Shown here piece by piece: positions 32,757-64,000 of a stretch of DNA of 64,000 nucleotides (position 1 is its first letter; the number at the start of each line of letters is the position of its first letter). Made by a program: the position numbers and the translations under genes. This stretch comes from Synaphobranchus kaupii (taxonomy: Eukaryota > Chordata > Actinopteri > Anguilliformes > Synaphobranchidae), in contig CM056379.1 in assembly GCA_029718625.1 (NCBI GenBank), positions 56,661,487 through 56,725,486 of the forward strand, read 5' to 3'. Under the pieces are notes generated by a model. That model had not been told where the DNA came from. It ran no database searches and worked only from the letters and a program-made list of their open reading frames with translations.

Positions 32757-34340
32757 GATGCCCCTGGGAGAAAGGGAATAAGCAGTCGCAGGGAGATGCA
32801 GTTAATGCGGTTTGGACTGGTATTTTATTTGCAGAAGTTAAAGGGAGCATGCAAGGAGGCAGTATGATAATAACCATAACCTTCCCAATTCACCCTCATG
32901 CAATCCTGGCAAACATTAATGAATGAAAACTACAAATTAAGAATAAAACAGACAAAACCAACAAATTCTCTTCAGCAGGATAGACCTGTGGCTCCAGATA
33001 GCCCCAATTCCCTCTTCCCTCATAGGCCCCGTCACAAAATTGTAACTGTCTAATAATGTTCAATACCATGAAAATGCTGCTTGTCTGTTTGACATCTGTA
33101 CACCTGACACAAGATGATATATGGATAATAAATGAACAACTGATACAGGATAATATATGGATAATAAATTAAATCTAACACTTGTGATATCCTGTAGCAT
33201 ATTGCGTTGGTTTTATGCGTCCTTGAATTTGAAGGGATGGATCCTTGAAAGTATTTGATCCTTCCCTTTGATTCAGTTAAATGCACACATAGCTTGTTCT
33301 AGGGCATGTTTTTTTTATTCAGTCAAACAATCTGTAATGCACTTAAATCCAAAAAAAATAAAAGCATGGCCTTTAATAAAATAAATAAATTCTAAATTAA
33401 GAAAATGGTAGCCCAGCTCATCTTACTTGTTTTCTGCAACATTTTAGGAACATAGTAATATCGTAGTCACATCCCACTTTTGTCTCTAATATTCAGGCAT
33501 GTGTTATGTAGAAAATAATCTTTATGTAATAATGAATCACCTGGAAGCAAATTGGTGTGTCTTTGTTTGTTCAGAGTAAAAGCTAATTGAAGTGCTGAGA
33601 GCAGAATCTACCATTAAAATATTATCTCCATATTCCACAGAATGAATGAATAATTAATGTCTTTTTAGTCTTCTCATATTTTGAATGATCATTATTGAGT
33701 TCACAAATTTAGCAGATGTCATACATGTACTGTAGCTTATGCCTGGGTCAAACGGTTAAGGGGTCCCCACCATTGGAAATGCATTGCTGTGGTGACACAC
33801 TGAGTGCAAGTTGCTTTAGGCATCAGTTCTACTTTGGCTTAGATTCATATTGACTTCGTTTTTAAAAGATATATTACATTTTTTTAATTGATGCATTTTT
33901 TTCTTGAATTTCACCTGCATTTTATATATAAGACAATGTATGCCCCATTATTGCATACTTTAGTGCAATGCATTTAAAAGAAAATGGGAAGAAACAGAGA
34001 GGCTGAAGGAGGCTGCTAGAGGGGGTGGCTTATTAAGGGACTGAATCCGACCACATAGCAAAAGGCAGGTGTTATGAAAATAAATACTGCAAGCGGATTT
34101 ATTTGGGTACTACTGTTGTGTGTAATTACAAAACTCTTCAAAATCCAGATCCTACTGACTTGTGCCATTGTACATTGTGCAGAATCCTGTCATAAATCTG
34201 AAAGAGAGCTTCCTGTGGCAGACCACCCCACAGCAGCTGAACTGTAGTTTGATGAGCAAAATGTCAATAAGCAATAAGTGTGCAGCCACCAACTGGCTCA
34301 CTGCCTGCTAACTTGCCCACCGCCTGCTAACTTGCCCTCT
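32757..34340. other. Non-coding, upstream of znf652 coding exon
   Basis: No gene is seen. The short minus-strand frame at 33050-33286 shows no domain. The sequence is AT-rich with no recognised repeat family. Confidence 0.4.
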
Positions 34341-34357
34341 CTCAATCTCTCCCACAG

Positions 34358-34871
34358 GGTGTGGGGCGCCAATGGCTTATAAAATGAGGCGCGCTGCTTT
34401 CTGAGTTCACCAGCAGCAATTAACATGGATTTCTCTGCTCAGTAAAACAGGGTCAGTTTTACCAACTGCTTTCAGTGTGCTGCTGACTGCTGCCCACCCA
34501 TGCTGCTGACTGGAGGACATGATGGCCAGCTAGAGCAGCCTGCCCTGTCTCTGTGTGCTTCATACCTGTACTCTTGGGAATAACTTTTACTCCCCATATT
34601 CCCCCCGGATTTGGAATACATGTCCCCCCTTTCCATCAGAACGGGTGTTGCTTTGTTGTGGTCCTCTGCTCCTTCCCTTTTGTGGAGGGGTGGTGGCTTT
34701 GGTGTGACAATTGCTCAGAGAAAAAGGACAATAGGGGAAAACGGCCAGAAACTGCTGAGGATTGTTTGTCCTTTGCCTGTTCCCACCTCGTCACTTCCCA
34801 CTTCGTTGCCCTCCTCTTGAAATCTTACTGGAATTTTATAGGGAAAGTGCCTGTTCCCGGGTCCTGCTGGG
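34358..34871 (+). promoter_or_regulatory. znf652: znf652 5' UTR exon part; possible alternative promoter
   Basis: A good acceptor (CTCAATCTCTCCCACAG) ends at 34357, so 34358-34871 may be the UTR part of the first coding exon. TTATAAAA at 34378-34385 resembles a TATA box and could mark a second start site. In-frame TAG at 34839 rules out an N-terminal extension of the protein within this exon. Confidence 0.35.

Positions 34872-64000
<29,129 letters not shown>

Overview
The window is nuclear DNA of a teleost fish. It has spliced genes with GT-AG introns, vertebrate orthologues recognisable by protein sequence, and a dense load of fish-type transposable elements: Tc1/mariner, hAT, TTAA-target (piggyBac-like) elements, L1, and I/Nimb-type and CR1/L2-type LINEs. 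There is no bacterial or viral gene organisation. I cannot name the species.

Host genes. (1) On the minus strand, 121-304 is one exon of an RBM43/NMI-like RNA-binding protein, with the rest of the gene off the left edge. (2) phb (prohibitin 1) lies on the plus strand. Its promoter and non-coding exon 1 start near 1.9-2.05 kb, and six coding exons run from 9177 to 14384 and encode 271 residues. The polyadenylation signal is at 15486. (3) znf652 lies on the plus strand, with coding exons at 34872-35855, 36932-37079, 37352-37467, 52045-52189 and 63501 to beyond the right edge. It encodes nine C2H2 fingers and a Pro-rich tail. PHB and ZNF652 are also neighbours in human, in the same relative orientation.

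Layout. 1-2 kb: RBM43-like exon, a small MITE and the phb promoter. 2.05-8.03 kb: a composite LINE inside phb exon 1, with a perfect 13-bp target-site duplication (TSD). 8.04-15.5 kb: phb body, with a CR1/L2-type LINE tail and other debris in intron 6. 15.6-17.3 kb: Tc1 elements. 17.9-19.4 kb: CpG-rich, AACGTTA-rich sequence, probably the 5' region of znf652. 21.6-28.3 kb: a decayed CR1-type LINE (minus strand) split by three later insertions whose empty sites can be rebuilt. One of these is a 2.36-kb element that I do not recognise, with eight copies of a GTAACGTTAC-centred motif. 28.8-32.8 kb: a split Tc1 transposase, a TTAA MITE and palindromic modules. 37.5-52 kb: the 14.6-kb znf652 intron, holding a minisatellite, nested Tc1/TTAA/palindrome elements, a long hAT-like element and a 5.3-kb inverted-repeat unit. 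53.1-62.3 kb: the next intron, apparently a Tc1-like element containing a second Tc1-like element, which contains an L1, which contains a TTAA MITE.

The host genes look intact at the coding level. The most notable points are the LINE splitting the phb 5' UTR exon, the apparently chimeric structure of that LINE, the motif-studded 2.36-kb transposon, a TTAA element (two copies) carrying what looks like a captured host-type first exon, and one palindromic module found inside Tc1 elements with different ends.
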